Assembly: GCA_020440645.1 (NCBI GenBank)
Contig: JAGRNR010000015.1
Span: 1 to 64,000, forward strand
DNA length: 64,000 nucleotides
Reading direction: 5' to 3'
Source: JAHEFU01 sp020440645
GTDB lineage: Bacteria > 4484-113 > JAFGCY01
The translations under genes and the position numbers were made by a program. This document shows positions 1-11,361 of the stretch, in pieces. The notes below the pieces were generated by a model. That model was not told the origin of the DNA and did no database searches. It was given only the letters and a program-made list of their open reading frames with translations. Each line of letters begins with the position of its first letter. The stretch's first letter is position 1.

Positions 1-330
1 AAGCGCAAGAGTGACGTGTTCGGCCGGATCGGTGGTGAGGAGTTCGTGATCCTGCTGCCGGATGCCGGATATGAGGACGGCGTGATGATCGCCGAGCGTG
101 TCCGTGCCACCATAGAGGAGACGGACATCAACTGGGTCGGCAAGCGCATCCCGGTCACGATATCGATCGGCATGCTGTCGGTGCCAGCCCAGGCGGTGAC
201 AACGGCGGATGAGCTGATGAAGCTGGCGGATGAAGCGCTGTACGAAGCCAAGGAGGGCGGCCGCAACCGGGTCGTGCCCCGTGAGCTGGAAGCGACCGAG
301 GCCGTTGCCAGGCCGTTTGGCTTCCTGTAA
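1..330 (+). CDS. Diguanylate cyclase (GGDEF domain), C-terminal fragment
   Basis: The reading frame is open from base 1, so the gene starts outside the window; only the last ~109 residues are seen. The fragment carries the active-site motif GGEEF with RxxD (RKSD) five residues before it, the position of the inhibitory c-di-GMP I-site. The later GGDEF elements (ISIG, ADEALYEAK, GRNRV) follow in normal order. By family knowledge it makes c-di-GMP from two GTP. The sensory N-terminus is not visible, so the signal is unknown. Its TAA abuts the stop codon of the convergent ylmH-like gene with no bases between. Confidence 0.93.
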   Translation, partial: KRKSDVFGRIGGEEFVILLPDAGYEDGVMIAERVRATIEETDINWVGKRIPVTISIGMLSVPAQAVTTADELMKLADEALYEAKEGGRNRVVPRELEATEAVARPFGFL

Positions 331-1014
331 TCAGGCCGTCAGGCGGCGGATCAGGAGCCAGCTGCGCCCGCTGCGCGGGTTGAAGCCGCTGTCAACGATG
401 TCCAGGCTGCCCTTCGTGCGGTAGACCAGGCGCTGGCCGGCCTGCAAATCGGTGGTACGCTTGCCGATCACCGTGTAATCACTGAATACGAAGCCATACT
501 GGATCGCCTTCTGCGCCTCAGCGCGACTGACCCTGAATGCCGCACTGACAACGGCGTCCGCGCGCAGTGAAGCGGCGGTCAACCGTTCCTCCGGCAGGGA
601 CAGGGCTGGCGGGGATGCAGCATAGTCCGCTTCAATGCCTGCGTCGTCAAGGAAGACCTGCGAGCTGAGCGCGAGGCTGAAGCGGTCGTCAAGGTAGATG
701 TCGCCAATGGCGGAATCCGGCAGTGAGCTGCTGCGCAGCATGGTGCGCAGGCCATTCACGGTGCGCGCATTGCCCGGCAGGCTGGCCGGGTCGATGCTGG
801 CGAAGTGCAACGGGGCGGGGGAGTCCTCCGGATGGGCCAGGCGGTACTGTGCCCGCTCGAAGCCGCCGTCGAGTGAGATGCCGCGGATGCCTGTGAGGGC
901 CAGCCACTGGTGGGTGTCGAGGAAGCCGCTCGGCATGTAGCGCTCATCGCCCTGCAGGCCAAGCTGCACACAGCTGCGCACTTCCTCCGCATCCAGTTCA
1001 CGCCAGTTGATCAT
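331..1014 (-). CDS. YlmH-like S4-domain RNA-binding protein
   Basis: This 227-residue protein has a C-terminal S4 RNA-binding fold (about residues 143-205: LTAASLRADAVV, SRAEAQKAI, then a TDLQAGQRLVYRTKG-type strand) behind a ~140-residue N-terminal domain, the architecture of YlmH. YlmH proteins bind RNA or ribosomes and in Firmicutes lie in the division/SepF cluster; here the partner is a PadR regulator. The ATG lies six bases beyond the padR stop with AAGG upstream, so the two are probably co-transcribed. The S4 assignment is firm; the YlmH family call rests on architecture and remembered similarity. Confidence 0.75.
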   Translation of the reverse strand: MINWRELDAEEVRSCVQLGLQGDERYMPSGFLDTHQWLALTGIRGISLDGGFERAQYRLAHPEDSPAPLHFASIDPASLPGNARTVNGLRTMLRSSSLPDSAIGDIYLDDRFSLALSSQVFLDDAGIEADYAASPPALSLPEERLTAASLRADAVVSAAFRVSRAEAQKAIQYGFVFSDYTVIGKRTTDLQAGQRLVYRTKGSLDIVDSGFNPRSGRSWLLIRRLTA

Positions 1015-1020
1015 CGGCCT

Positions 1021-1686
1021 TTAGTTCTGGCTGGCGGCCCGGTCGCGCTCGCTTTCAATGATGGCCTGGTCAGCGTGGATGGTCTTCTTGAGGTTCTCGT
1101 ACTCGTCGTCGATCTCCTCAAGGTCGCGCTCGTCCAGTTCGTAGAGCTTGCGGTCCACAAGATTGGCAAGCACATCCTCGCAGAAGGCGATCTCCATCTC
1201 GATCAGCATGATGGTGTGGCGCATGATGAACTGGTGGCGCAGCGGGGTGTTCTCACGGGTCTGCTCGTCAATCTCGCGGTGGTATTCGAGGATGCGCTTC
1301 AGGTAGGCTTCCTTGATCAGGAAGCGGCGGCACTGCTCCTTCTCGGAGATGGCATCGAAGAAGTACAGGCCGAGGTTGACAGGGAAGATCGGCCGGCTCT
1401 GGGGGAAGATCACCTTCGGCAGCTCACGGCGCAGCATGCGGCGGCCCTCGTCGGTGATCTCGTATACGCTGCGCTCCGGGCGGTTGCCGACACGCTCGGT
1501 GCCGGTCTCGCGCACGAAGCCGTTGTTCTCCAGTTTCTTCAGGCCGTAGTAGAGCGAGCCGCTGCTGATGTCGACAATGTGGCTCATCACGTTGTCGATG
1601 ATCATCTTGATCTCGTAGCCGTAGCGGGGGTTGTCGGACAGCAGGCCCAGAACCACCAGATCCCTTATCTTCACATCCTTACTCAT
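1021..1686 (-). CDS. PadR-family transcriptional regulator
   Basis: This 221-residue protein has an N-terminal winged helix of PadR type (LVVLGLLSDNPRYGYEI, then SSGSLYYGLKKLENNGFV and YEITDEGR) followed by a long helical C-terminal domain (about residues 95-215), as in PadR members with a Vir_act_alpha_C-like dimerisation region. PadR proteins are usually repressors. A clear GGAGG lies just before the ATG. It is divergent from uvrA across a 325-bp gap and heads a likely operon with the ylmH-like gene. The ligand is unknown; control of its own promoter or of uvrA is only a positional inference. Confidence 0.88.
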   Translation of the reverse strand: MSKDVKIRDLVVLGLLSDNPRYGYEIKMIIDNVMSHIVDISSGSLYYGLKKLENNGFVRETGTERVGNRPERSVYEITDEGRRMLRRELPKVIFPQSRPIFPVNLGLYFFDAISEKEQCRRFLIKEAYLKRILEYHREIDEQTRENTPLRHQFIMRHTIMLIEMEIAFCEDVLANLVDRKLYELDERDLEEIDDEYENLKKTIHADQAIIESERDRAASQN

Positions 1687-1767
1687 GGCCGTCCTCCGGC
1701 GGAAGCTTTCCTGGTCTGGTCATCACCCTGTGAGACCACAAAGGTTAAATCCGGGTTCAACAGGGAG

Positions 1768-1796
1768 AGGATATCTTCATTTACTGAAAAATTCAA
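1768..1796 (-). promoter_or_regulatory. Putative padR promoter
   Basis: On the minus strand, TTGAAT, a 17-base spacer and TATCCT form a sigma70-type promoter about 80 bases before the padR ATG. Both hexamers and the spacing are read directly; activity is inferred. Confidence 0.5.
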
Positions 1797-1942
1797 TCAT
1801 TCAAACGGAATAGTTACCAATCTCATACACATTCCCAATGAAGACGGGACATTCCACCTGTACCAGCTGATCCTGTCACGCACATCAGAAAATCCACACT
1901 CTGCTGGTATACCTTTCACCCTGCCGGAATGCCCCTTTGCAT

Positions 1943-1982
1943 GGATATTCAGCGACATATACGGATGTGTAGTATAATATCC
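1943..1982 (+). promoter_or_regulatory. Putative uvrA promoter with inverted repeat over the -10
   Basis: A perfect TATAAT at 1973-1978 lies 33 bases before the uvrA ATG, which has GAGGAAG as ribosome site. No good -35 hexamer is at the right distance. The 7-bp arms GGATATT (1943-1949) and AATATCC (1976-1982) form an inverted repeat whose right arm overlaps the -10, a placement that could suit an operator. Promoter identity is moderately likely; the operator role is speculative. Confidence 0.5.
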
Positions 1983-2011
1983 GCAGTTTCCGGCAGAGCA
2001 GAGAGGAAGCA

Positions 2012-4902
<2,891 letters not shown>

Positions 4903-4903
<1 letters not shown>

Positions 4904-5640
4904 GAGCTACCCACTTTAGCGGTAGTCGGGTTTCGGGGATCGGGTTTCGGGTTTCGGCAGAAGGCATGAGTAGGTGCGTCACGCCAAGGCGTGACTTGCG
5001 CACATCAGGTTTCGGGATCGGGTTTCGGGTTTCCGCAAACGGAGGTGCGCAACTTGCTTGCGCACAATGGGGCGTAACAGCCAACCACGAAGTCACCAAA
5101 TCAAGTAGTCAATCTGTCAATGAAGAAATGTAGCGGCGCACGCTCCGTGCGCCAGTGAGGGATTGTTGCGAAGTGCGCATGGAAGCAGGGCTTGGCAACA
5201 TCCCTTATTGCTTTTCCGAACACGCCGCCGGCCGGATTGCCATCCCCTGACGAGGGAACAGGGAACCGGGATCTGGGAACAGTGGGAGTTTGTCGCGCTG
5301 CGCGCGCTTGTTTGATGTCTTGACAGCGAAGCTGTCTGGATGACTGCAACCAGCAACCTGCACCCAGTAGCCAGTTGCTCCCCGCCCTGGATGTCCGGCG
5401 GCTGGGGAGGCCAAACTGTAAGCTTGGCAAGAAGGTTGGAGGTTGGAGTGGGGAGTTTGGAATGCTGGAGTTTGGAGTTGAAGTGCGGCACCGCATGTTG
5501 GGACGTAGGGATGGGGTAACACCCCATCCCGGAGGCGGTATTACCGCCTCCCTCCTTCTATGATGGCAATTTGGCATTGTGCGCAAACAAGTTGCGCACC
5601 TCCTACTACCGCTAAAGCGGGTAGCTCCGCGGGTAGCTCC
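4903..5640. repeat. Gene-free block of palindromic modules bounded by inverted repeats
   Basis: I see no credible gene between uvrA and mfd. The block starts and ends with 24-bp inverted repeats (4903-4926 and 5605-5628, 23/24 matching). Inside them a second inverted pair (5041-5069 and 5575-5603) matches 28/29. The last 12 bp of the right end (5617-5628) are exactly duplicated in tandem at 5629-5640. Many modules are themselves hairpins: 4978-4995, 5045-5065, 5135-5153, 5322-5336, 5508-5530 and 5531-5551 (both with perfect 10-bp arms) and 5579-5599. Between them lie degenerate G-rich tracts, including an exact 20-bp direct repeat (4936-4955 and 5014-5033). No transposase or obvious target duplication is seen. 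It could be a non-autonomous element or accreted REP-like palindromes. Confidence 0.8.
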
Positions 5641-5650
5641 GTTGCCAGAG

Positions 5651-8600
5651 TTACCTCTGGCCTCCGACCGCCTGTTCCCGCAGGCCGGCCAGGGTATCAA
5701 GCGCGTCGAACAGTTCCTCCACGTCGTCCTTGCCGGAGAAGGTCTGCTCCAGTGAGATGAAGCCGCCGCTGCCCATCTTGAAGCGGCTGTCCAAGAGCGG
5801 GGCCTTGGTGTACCAGTTTTCCTCGTCGGAGTAGAACTGGAAGGCGAAGCTCATCGAGCGGTGGTTGTAGCTCATGCGCTCCACGCCGATCTCGCCGCAG
5901 GTGTTGCGCAGGCGCACCAGCAATAGCAGGTTGTCAACCTCGATCGGCCGCTTGCCGAAGCGGTCCTGCAGCTCCTCGGCCACGCCGTCCAGCTCCGCGT
6001 TGTCAGTCAGGTTGGCCAGCCGGCGCAGCAGCTCAAGCCGCAGGCTGACATTCTCGACGTAGCTCTCCGGGATGTAGACGGACAGCGGCAGGTCCACCTG
6101 CGGGCCGGGGCGTTCCTCGAGCAGCGCGGTCTCGTCCCATTCCTCGATGTCCGCCTCGTCCAGCGCCTTGACATCCTTAATGCTGCGCGCCAGCAGTTCG
6201 CAGTAGTAGTCGAAGCCCACCTGCCGTGCCAGCCCGCTCTGGCTCTCGCCCAGCAGGTTGCCGGCGCCGCGGATGCGCAGGTCGCTCTGGGCGATCTCGT
6301 AACCGGCGCCGAGGTAGGCGTAGTTGTAGATCGCGTGCAGGCGGCTCTGGGCATCCTCGGTGAGGATGCGGTTCGGGGCGTGGAAGAAGAAAGCGTAGGC
6401 CTGCACTGCTGAGCGCCCGACGCGGCCGCGCAGCTGGTGCATCTGGGCCAGGCCGAGGTTCTCGGCATTGTCAACGATGATCGTGTTCACGGTCGGGATG
6501 TCGAGGCCGTTCTCGATGATGGTGGTTGCCAGCATGATGCGGTAGGCCCCGAGTGAGAAGGCATGCATCACCTCCTCAAGCTGGTCCTCCTTCATCTGGC
6601 CGTGCGCGATCAGGACCTTCGTCTCGGGCACGAGCTTCTCGAGCTTCTCCCGCACCTTCTCGATGTCGGCCACGCGGTTGTGCAGGTAGTAGACCTGGCC
6701 GCCGCGGCCGAGTTCGCGCAGGATGCCCTCGCGCACCATGATCTCGTCCATTTCGCCGACGTAGGTCTTGATCGCCTTCCTGGCAACGGGGGCGGTCTCG
6801 ATCAGCGAGATGTCGCGCACGCCGATCAGCGACATGTGCAGGGTGCGCGGGATAGGGGTGGCGGACATCGTCAGCACGTCGATCTCCGGCCAGCGCAGCT
6901 TGAGGTTCTCCTTCTGCTTGACGCCGAAGCGCTGCTCCTCGTCGACGACAAGCAGGCCGAGGCGCGGGAAGTCGATCTGCTTCGACAGGCCGCGGTGCGT
7001 GGCGATCACGATGTCAACTTCGCCGGCGTTGACACGCTGGATGATCTCCTTCTGCTCCTTGGCGGACTGGAAGCGGCTGAGCATCTCCACCTTGAAGGGG
7101 AAGGGCTTGAAGCGGCGGCTGAAGTTGCGGTGGTGCTGGTCGGCGAGGATCGTGGTCGGGCACAGCACCAGCACCTGGCGCTCGTCCACACAGGCCTTGA
7201 AGGCCGCGCGCATCGCGATCTCCGTCTTGCCGAAGCCGACGTCGCCAACGATCAGGCGGTCCATCGGCTGGGCCACCTCCATGTCCTGCTCGACGGCCAG
7301 CCAGGCCTTGCCCTGGTCCTCGGTCATCGTGTAGGGGAAGCCCTCGGCGAATTCGTGCATCCACTCCTCGGCGGTGCTGTAGCCGTGGCCGCCGCCGACC
7401 TTGCGGCGCTTGTAGAGGGACAAGAGCTTCTTGGCAAGCTCCAGCGTGTCCTTCTTGACCTTCTCCTTGGTCTTCGTCCAGGTGTCCTTGCCGAGGTTGT
7501 TGAGCGAGGGGTCGGTGCCGTCGTAGCTGTAGCGGCGCAGGCGGTCCAGCTGGTCGACCGGCACGAAAAGCTTGTCATTGCTGGCGAACTCAATCTCCAC
7601 GAAGGCGCGGGTCAGTTCACCCTGCTGCCTGTCAACGAGGCGTGCGAAGCGGCCGATGCCGTAGTCGATGTGCACGATGTAGTCGCCCTCGGACAGCTCC
7701 TCGGACTTGCGGATCGGGGTGCCGCCGCCATAGCGCGGGCGGCTGGGCACGACCTCGGTGATCTCGCCGAAGATCTCCATGTCGGTGACGACGGTCCAGC
7801 CGTCATTGTTGACGGCGGCAGGCAGCAGGTTGCCATCGCCGGCGGGGACCTGGAAACCGCCGGGCAGGATCGCCGGGATGATCTCCGGATGCACACCGGC
7901 ATCGCTGAGCACCTCGGCCATGCGGGAGCTGAACTGGGTCAGCACGGTCACCGGCCTGTCAACGAAGTCCGGCGACAGGTCACTGGGTTTGATGCGCTCC
8001 AGCTGCGGATAGGCGGCAATGCTGCCTTCGAGCTTGCTCGTGCCCCACTTGCCGCTGGGAGGTGAGTTGAAACCGAGGCTGTAATGCTCGCCGGACAGTT
8101 CGGCGGCGCTGAAGCTGTGAGTGAACAGCGGGTTGATGCCGGGCAGGCCCTCCAGCTCGTCGCCGTTGGCAAGCAGCAGGCGGCCTCCGGCAAGCGTTGC
8201 CAAAGTGTCCGCGATGCGGCCGGCTGGCAGGCGGTAGAAGTGCTCGAAGTGCAGGAAGCTCAGGCCGTTCTTCAGCCAGTCGCCGAAGCGGTTCTGCCAG
8301 AAGGTGAAGTAACTGTTGGTTTCGCTGTCAACGAAGCTGTCCTCGTGCACCACCACCTGCGTGCCGGGCAGCAGGTAGTCCCACAGTGTGCAGTCCTCAC
8401 TGGCGACGGCGCGGTAGTACCAGCCGGCGCGCGGGATCGCGATGCCGTTCTCGAGGTGCTCGAAGTCGTTGTCAATAAGCTCACTGAGCCGCTCGAAGGC
8501 GGAGGGGCTGATGTGGCCCTGGAACTCGCGGCGGTACTCGCGCCAGCGGTCCTCAAGCCAGACCCGGCTCTCCTCGGAGCGCAGGCGCTCGCCGTGGATG

Positions 8601-9361
8601 GCCAGCGGCAGGATCTGCAACAGCGGCATGGCGTTGCCGGTGCGCTGGGTGTCGGGGCGGAACTCGTGGATGCTCTCGATCACATCGCCGAACAGGTCGA
8701 TGCGCGCCGGGCGGTCCTGGCCGACGGCGTAGATGTCAACCAGGCCGCCGCGGATGGCGAACTGGCCCGGTTCGACCACGGTGGTGACCTTGCTGTAGCC
8801 GTTGGCGCTCAGGCGCGCGGCGAGGTCGTCACGGTCGATCGCCGTGACCGCGCCCTCGATCAGGTAGCGCTTCACCCCGCTGTCATCCTCAAGCTCCGCC
8901 AGCCCGTCCTCGGTGGCGAGGATGATCTCGCGCGCGTTGTAGTCAGCGGGTGGGGGCAGCAGGCGGAAGCAGGCCTTGGCGGAGGCGAACACGGCGCGGC
9001 AGGAGCCACGCTGCAGGGCGTCGAGTACCTGGTTGCGCTGGTCAAGCAGCTCGACCGGCGGATCGATGTACTCAAACAGGTTCTGCGGCTCGAAGTCCGG
9101 GAAGACGAGGTAGTCGTCCTGGCGCGGTTCGCGGCCCTCCACGAGTCGTTCCACATGCGAGAGGAACTGCTGCATCTGCTGGGCCTTGGCCGTGGTCTCG
9201 GTGAGGATCAGCAGCGGCTTGTCGGATTCGTCGCAGAGATGGTGGAGCAGGAAGAATACGGAGGATCCGCGCAGGTCGCAGAGGTGCAGGCCGGGGTTTG
9301 AATGGGCGCGCTCGGCGGCGAGGCTGAATCTTCGTTGCAGTTCCGGCCAGGGGATGAACAT
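5651..9361 (-). CDS. mfd: Transcription-repair coupling factor
   Basis: This 1236-residue SF2 translocase removes stalled RNA polymerase and recruits UvrA. The N-terminal ~350 residues are the UvrB-homology module (GSSVFFLLHHLC, VFPDFEPQ). A CarD-like RNA polymerase interaction domain follows around residues 550-610 (GDYIVHIDYGIGRF, LFVPVDQLDRL). The translocase has Walker A GDVGFGKTE, the DEEQ box in VVDEEQRFGVKQKE, SATPIPRTL, and TRG-like ATTIIENGLDIP, then LRGRVGRS. A C-terminal D7 region ends the protein. The ATG has AAGGG upstream. It converges on uvrA; the pairing is functionally sensible. Confidence 0.98.
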   Translation of the reverse strand: MFIPWPELQRRFSLAAERAHSNPGLHLCDLRGSSVFFLLHHLCDESDKPLLILTETTAKAQQMQQFLSHVERLVEGREPRQDDYLVFPDFEPQNLFEYIDPPVELLDQRNQVLDALQRGSCRAVFASAKACFRLLPPPADYNAREIILATEDGLAELEDDSGVKRYLIEGAVTAIDRDDLAARLSANGYSKVTTVVEPGQFAIRGGLVDIYAVGQDRPARIDLFGDVIESIHEFRPDTQRTGNAMPLLQILPLAIHGERLRSEESRVWLEDRWREYRREFQGHISPSAFERLSELIDNDFEHLENGIAIPRAGWYYRAVASEDCTLWDYLLPGTQVVVHEDSFVDSETNSYFTFWQNRFGDWLKNGLSFLHFEHFYRLPAGRIADTLATLAGGRLLLANGDELEGLPGINPLFTHSFSAAELSGEHYSLGFNSPPSGKWGTSKLEGSIAAYPQLERIKPSDLSPDFVDRPVTVLTQFSSRMAEVLSDAGVHPEIIPAILPGGFQVPAGDGNLLPAAVNNDGWTVVTDMEIFGEITEVVPSRPRYGGGTPIRKSEELSEGDYIVHIDYGIGRFARLVDRQQGELTRAFVEIEFASNDKLFVPVDQLDRLRRYSYDGTDPSLNNLGKDTWTKTKEKVKKDTLELAKKLLSLYKRRKVGGGHGYSTAEEWMHEFAEGFPYTMTEDQGKAWLAVEQDMEVAQPMDRLIVGDVGFGKTEIAMRAAFKACVDERQVLVLCPTTILADQHHRNFSRRFKPFPFKVEMLSRFQSAKEQKEIIQRVNAGEVDIVIATHRGLSKQIDFPRLGLLVVDEEQRFGVKQKENLKLRWPEIDVLTMSATPIPRTLHMSLIGVRDISLIETAPVARKAIKTYVGEMDEIMVREGILRELGRGGQVYYLHNRVADIEKVREKLEKLVPETKVLIAHGQMKEDQLEEVMHAFSLGAYRIMLATTIIENGLDIPTVNTIIVDNAENLGLAQMHQLRGRVGRSAVQAYAFFFHAPNRILTEDAQSRLHAIYNYAYLGAGYEIAQSDLRIRGAGNLLGESQSGLARQVGFDYYCELLARSIKDVKALDEADIEEWDETALLEERPGPQVDLPLSVYIPESYVENVSLRLELLRRLANLTDNAELDGVAEELQDRFGKRPIEVDNLLLLVRLRNTCGEIGVERMSYNHRSMSFAFQFYSDEENWYTKAPLLDSRFKMGSGGFISLEQTFSGKDDVEELFDALDTLAGLREQAVGGQR

Positions 9362-9418
9362 GAGCCCTTGAGAATAGCAGAGGAGTGGGCAGTAGTCAGT
9401 AAACAGTGATCAGTGGGA

Positions 9419-9493
9419 GCAGAAAGCTGAGAGCAGGGAGCAGACTCGATGTTTCAAACTTCTTCAGTCTGCTTTCGGCTTTCCGCTTTCTGC
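9419..9493. repeat. Imperfect long inverted repeat upstream of mfd
   Basis: Two 28-base arms (9419-9446 and 9466-9493) are reverse complements at 23 of 28 positions, with a 19-base loop. The arms are built of degenerate GAGCAG/GAAAGC-type short periods, similar in style to the G-rich tracts of the uvrA-mfd spacer. No gene lies in 9362-9516. Confidence 0.65.
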
Positions 9494-9516
9494 CAAAAGC
9501 AAACCAAGTGATTGGT

Positions 9517-9834
9517 TTAATTCATCGGTCCCGCCACCGGGCGGGTGGCGATGTAGCCCCAGACGAGCAGGATGGTGGCCAGCTGCAGCAGGATCAGGCC
9601 GAGGCCGCCAAGCATGATCATGCGGCCGTCCTTGGTCTGGCGGTTCATGGCCCCGATGGCGATGGCGACAAGCGGGCCGAGGATCGGCAGGAAGATTCCG
9701 AGCTGGAAGGCCAGCATCAGCTGGGCGGATGTCAGGCCAATGTCACCATCGGATTCAGCGGGTTTTGAATCGAGTGGTTTGGAATCAACCGGATCCGGCT
9801 GTTCATCCTGCGGTGTGTGGCTCGTGTCATCCAT
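9517..9834 (-). CDS. Small two-helix membrane protein, unknown function
   Basis: This ~105-residue protein starts with an acidic, proline-rich segment of about 35 residues. Two hydrophobic helices follow (roughly residues 37-62 and 75-95), split by a short charged loop (NRQTKDGR). It ends in a short tail. The ATG at 9834 is chosen; an in-frame GTG seven codons upstream is possible, and neither has a clear ribosome site. I do not recognise the family. It is downstream of the S51 peptidase promoter region but on the opposite strand. Confidence 0.6.
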   Translation of the reverse strand: MDDTSHTPQDEQPDPVDSKPLDSKPAESDGDIGLTSAQLMLAFQLGIFLPILGPLVAIAIGAMNRQTKDGRMIMLGGLGLILLQLATILLVWGYIATRPVAGPMN

Positions 9835-10093
9835 GAAACGGGCGGAGTTTAGCACGCGAATGAGGATGTGGGAGCTGGGTTGTTGGGGGTAGCGAAAGGA
9901 ATACTGAAATAAAGCCGTAACTGCTCCGAATGGTGTAAATCCTTATCCTCGATTACTGCATCCCAACGCCTATCCCGCCTATTGCTACTCCCGACAACCG
10001 AGCTCCTATATCCTCGCCGGGCCTCCGGCTGTCCGAAAAGTATCAACATATATATGTAATGTATACTCCGAGCCCCAACGACAGGAGCCAGAC

Positions 10094-10768
10094 ATGAAGC
10101 TGCTACTCACTTCAGCCGGGATCAGCAACCAGTCCATCATGGATGCGCTGCTGGAGCTGCTGGGCAAGCCCATTGCGGAATGCCGCGCGCTTTTCGTGCC
10201 GACGGCGATCTACGGCATCGGCGAGGGGCCATCGATATGTTACGGCGTGGTCACCGGGCGGATCGGCGATCCGTTCTGCGACATGGGCTGGGCATCATTG
10301 GGAGTACTTGAGCTGACAGCGCTGCCCAGCCTGAAGGAAGAGACCTGGCAGCGCTGGGTGAATGAGGCGGATGTGATCCTCGTGGGTGGTGGAGACCCGC
10401 TGTACCTGGCGCACTGGATGCGGCAGTCCGGGCTGGCGGCGATGCTGCATAACTTCGGCAATGAAAAGGTATATGTCGGCCTGAGTGCCGGCAGCATGGT
10501 CGCCGCGACGGACTTCGGCGGGAAGTCGTACGGCCTGCACAATCTCAGCGGGGTGGAGCAGGGCGGCCTCGGTCTGGTGGACTTCGCAATGTTTCCGCAC
10601 CTCGACTATCCCGGCTTCGTGAACAACACCTCTGCCAAAGCGGAGGAATGGGCCGCTCAGATGCCGGTGACGGTGTATGCGATGGATGACACAACGGCCA
10701 TCCAGGTTGTGGATGGGGAAGTGAAAGTGATTTCTGAAGGGAACTGGCGCAGGTTCGAAAAATCATAG
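10094..10768 (+). CDS. Peptidase S51 family protein (dipeptidase E-like)
   Basis: This 224-residue protein has the S51 signatures: VILVGGGDPLYL in the middle and the nucleophile elbow GLSAGSM, whose serine is the catalytic residue, followed by a conserved FPHLDYP region. The family includes PepE (Asp-X dipeptidase) and the larger cyanophycinases; the size fits PepE. It has AGGAG before the ATG. It stands alone upstream of the ribosomal cluster, where rpsL-rpsG-fusA-tuf would lie in many bacteria. Substrate is not predictable from sequence. Confidence 0.85.
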   Translation: MKLLLTSAGISNQSIMDALLELLGKPIAECRALFVPTAIYGIGEGPSICYGVVTGRIGDPFCDMGWASLGVLELTALPSLKEETWQRWVNEADVILVGGGDPLYLAHWMRQSGLAAMLHNFGNEKVYVGLSAGSMVAATDFGGKSYGLHNLSGVEQGGLGLVDFAMFPHLDYPGFVNNTSAKAEEWAAQMPVTVYAMDDTTAIQVVDGEVKVISEGNWRRFEKS

Positions 10769-10850
10769 GTATTGCATTGCAACAAAAGTCAGCGCATCGG
10801 GTGAATAAACCGCTGCCATGGCTCAGGCTTCCCACATATTTCACAAAGTA

Positions 10851-10879
10851 TTGCCAGTGTGGGATTCTTGTGTTACACT
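10851..10879 (+). promoter_or_regulatory. Promoter of the S10 ribosomal operon
   Basis: TTGCCA (10851-10856), a 17-base spacer and TACACT (10874-10879) match sigma70 consensus and spacing well. They sit ~160 bases before rpsJ, giving a leader of about 155 nt. Confidence 0.7.
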
Positions 10880-10886
10880 CCGCAGT

Positions 10887-11008
10887 CCACTGGGAGATCG
10901 TCCCGGTGGTGCCTGTCGATTTGGGGTAACTCCTCCATACGGAAAGTGCCCTGACTGTCGGGTGGTTACAGCAAGCAAAGGCCAGTCCTGATGAGGGACG
11001 TGGCCTTT
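10887..11008 (+). promoter_or_regulatory. Structured 5' leader of the S10 operon
   Basis: The predicted leader contains three pairing elements. A perfect 9-bp hairpin with a five-base loop lies at 10887-10909. A long-range GTAAC/GTTAC pair joins 10926-10930 and 10965-10969. A strong hairpin with arms AAAGGCCA and TGGCCTTT (10977-11008) has a nested GTCC/GGAC stem and ends in TTTCTTATG, a weak terminator-like context. In E. coli the S10 leader is the target of L4 autoregulation; a comparable role here is inference. Confidence 0.5.
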
Positions 11009-11040
11009 CTTATGTTCAGAATTTGTGAAGGATAGTCCAG

Positions 11041-11346
11041 ATGGCACAGAGGATTCGAATCAGGCTCAAGAGCTTCGACTACAAGATTCTCGACCAGAGC
11101 GTCGAGCGGATTGTGTCGACCGCTGAGCGCAGCGGTGCACGCGTCGTCGGCCCGATTCCGCTGCCGACGGAGCGCCGTGTTTACTGCGTTCTGCGCAGCC
11201 CCCACGTTGACAAGAAATCGCGTGAGCATTTCGAGATGCGCACGCACAAGCGCGTGATTGACATCCTCAGCCCCACCTCCCAGACCGTCGAGCACCTCAG
11301 CGCGCTCGATCTTCCGAGTGGTGTTGACGTGGAGCTGAAGGTCTAA
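11041..11346 (+). CDS. rpsJ: 30S ribosomal protein S10
   Basis: This 101-residue protein matches S10 end to end (MAQRIRIRLKSFDYKILDQS, then TERRVYCVLRSPHVDKKSREHFEMRTHKR and a DLPSGVDVEL C-terminus). S10 sits in the 30S head and is also NusE in antitermination complexes. GAAGGA precedes the ATG. It is the first gene of the operon but is cut off from rplC by a terminator-like hairpin, so it may be expressed in excess of, or separately from, the downstream genes. Confidence 0.98.
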   Translation: MAQRIRIRLKSFDYKILDQSVERIVSTAERSGARVVGPIPLPTERRVYCVLRSPHVDKKSREHFEMRTHKRVIDILSPTSQTVEHLSALDLPSGVDVELKV

Positions 11347-11361
11347 GCAGGATTAGTTACA

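Noticed and set aside
5101..5700. Open frames of 100-200 codons in the uvrA-mfd spacer
   Set aside because: They run through palindromes and G-rich tracts, have no start signals and show Ser/Arg/Pro/Gln-biased composition unlike real genes here.
6563..8065. Long plus-strand open frame over mfd
   Set aside because: Same shadow effect; mfd motifs are complete on the minus strand and the plus-strand peptide has no domain.
10981..11008. CTGATGAG-like string in the S10 leader, as in hammerhead ribozymes
   Set aside because: The required GAAA core strand and the three-stem layout are missing; the string is just part of a GTCC-TGATGA-GGGAC hairpin loop.
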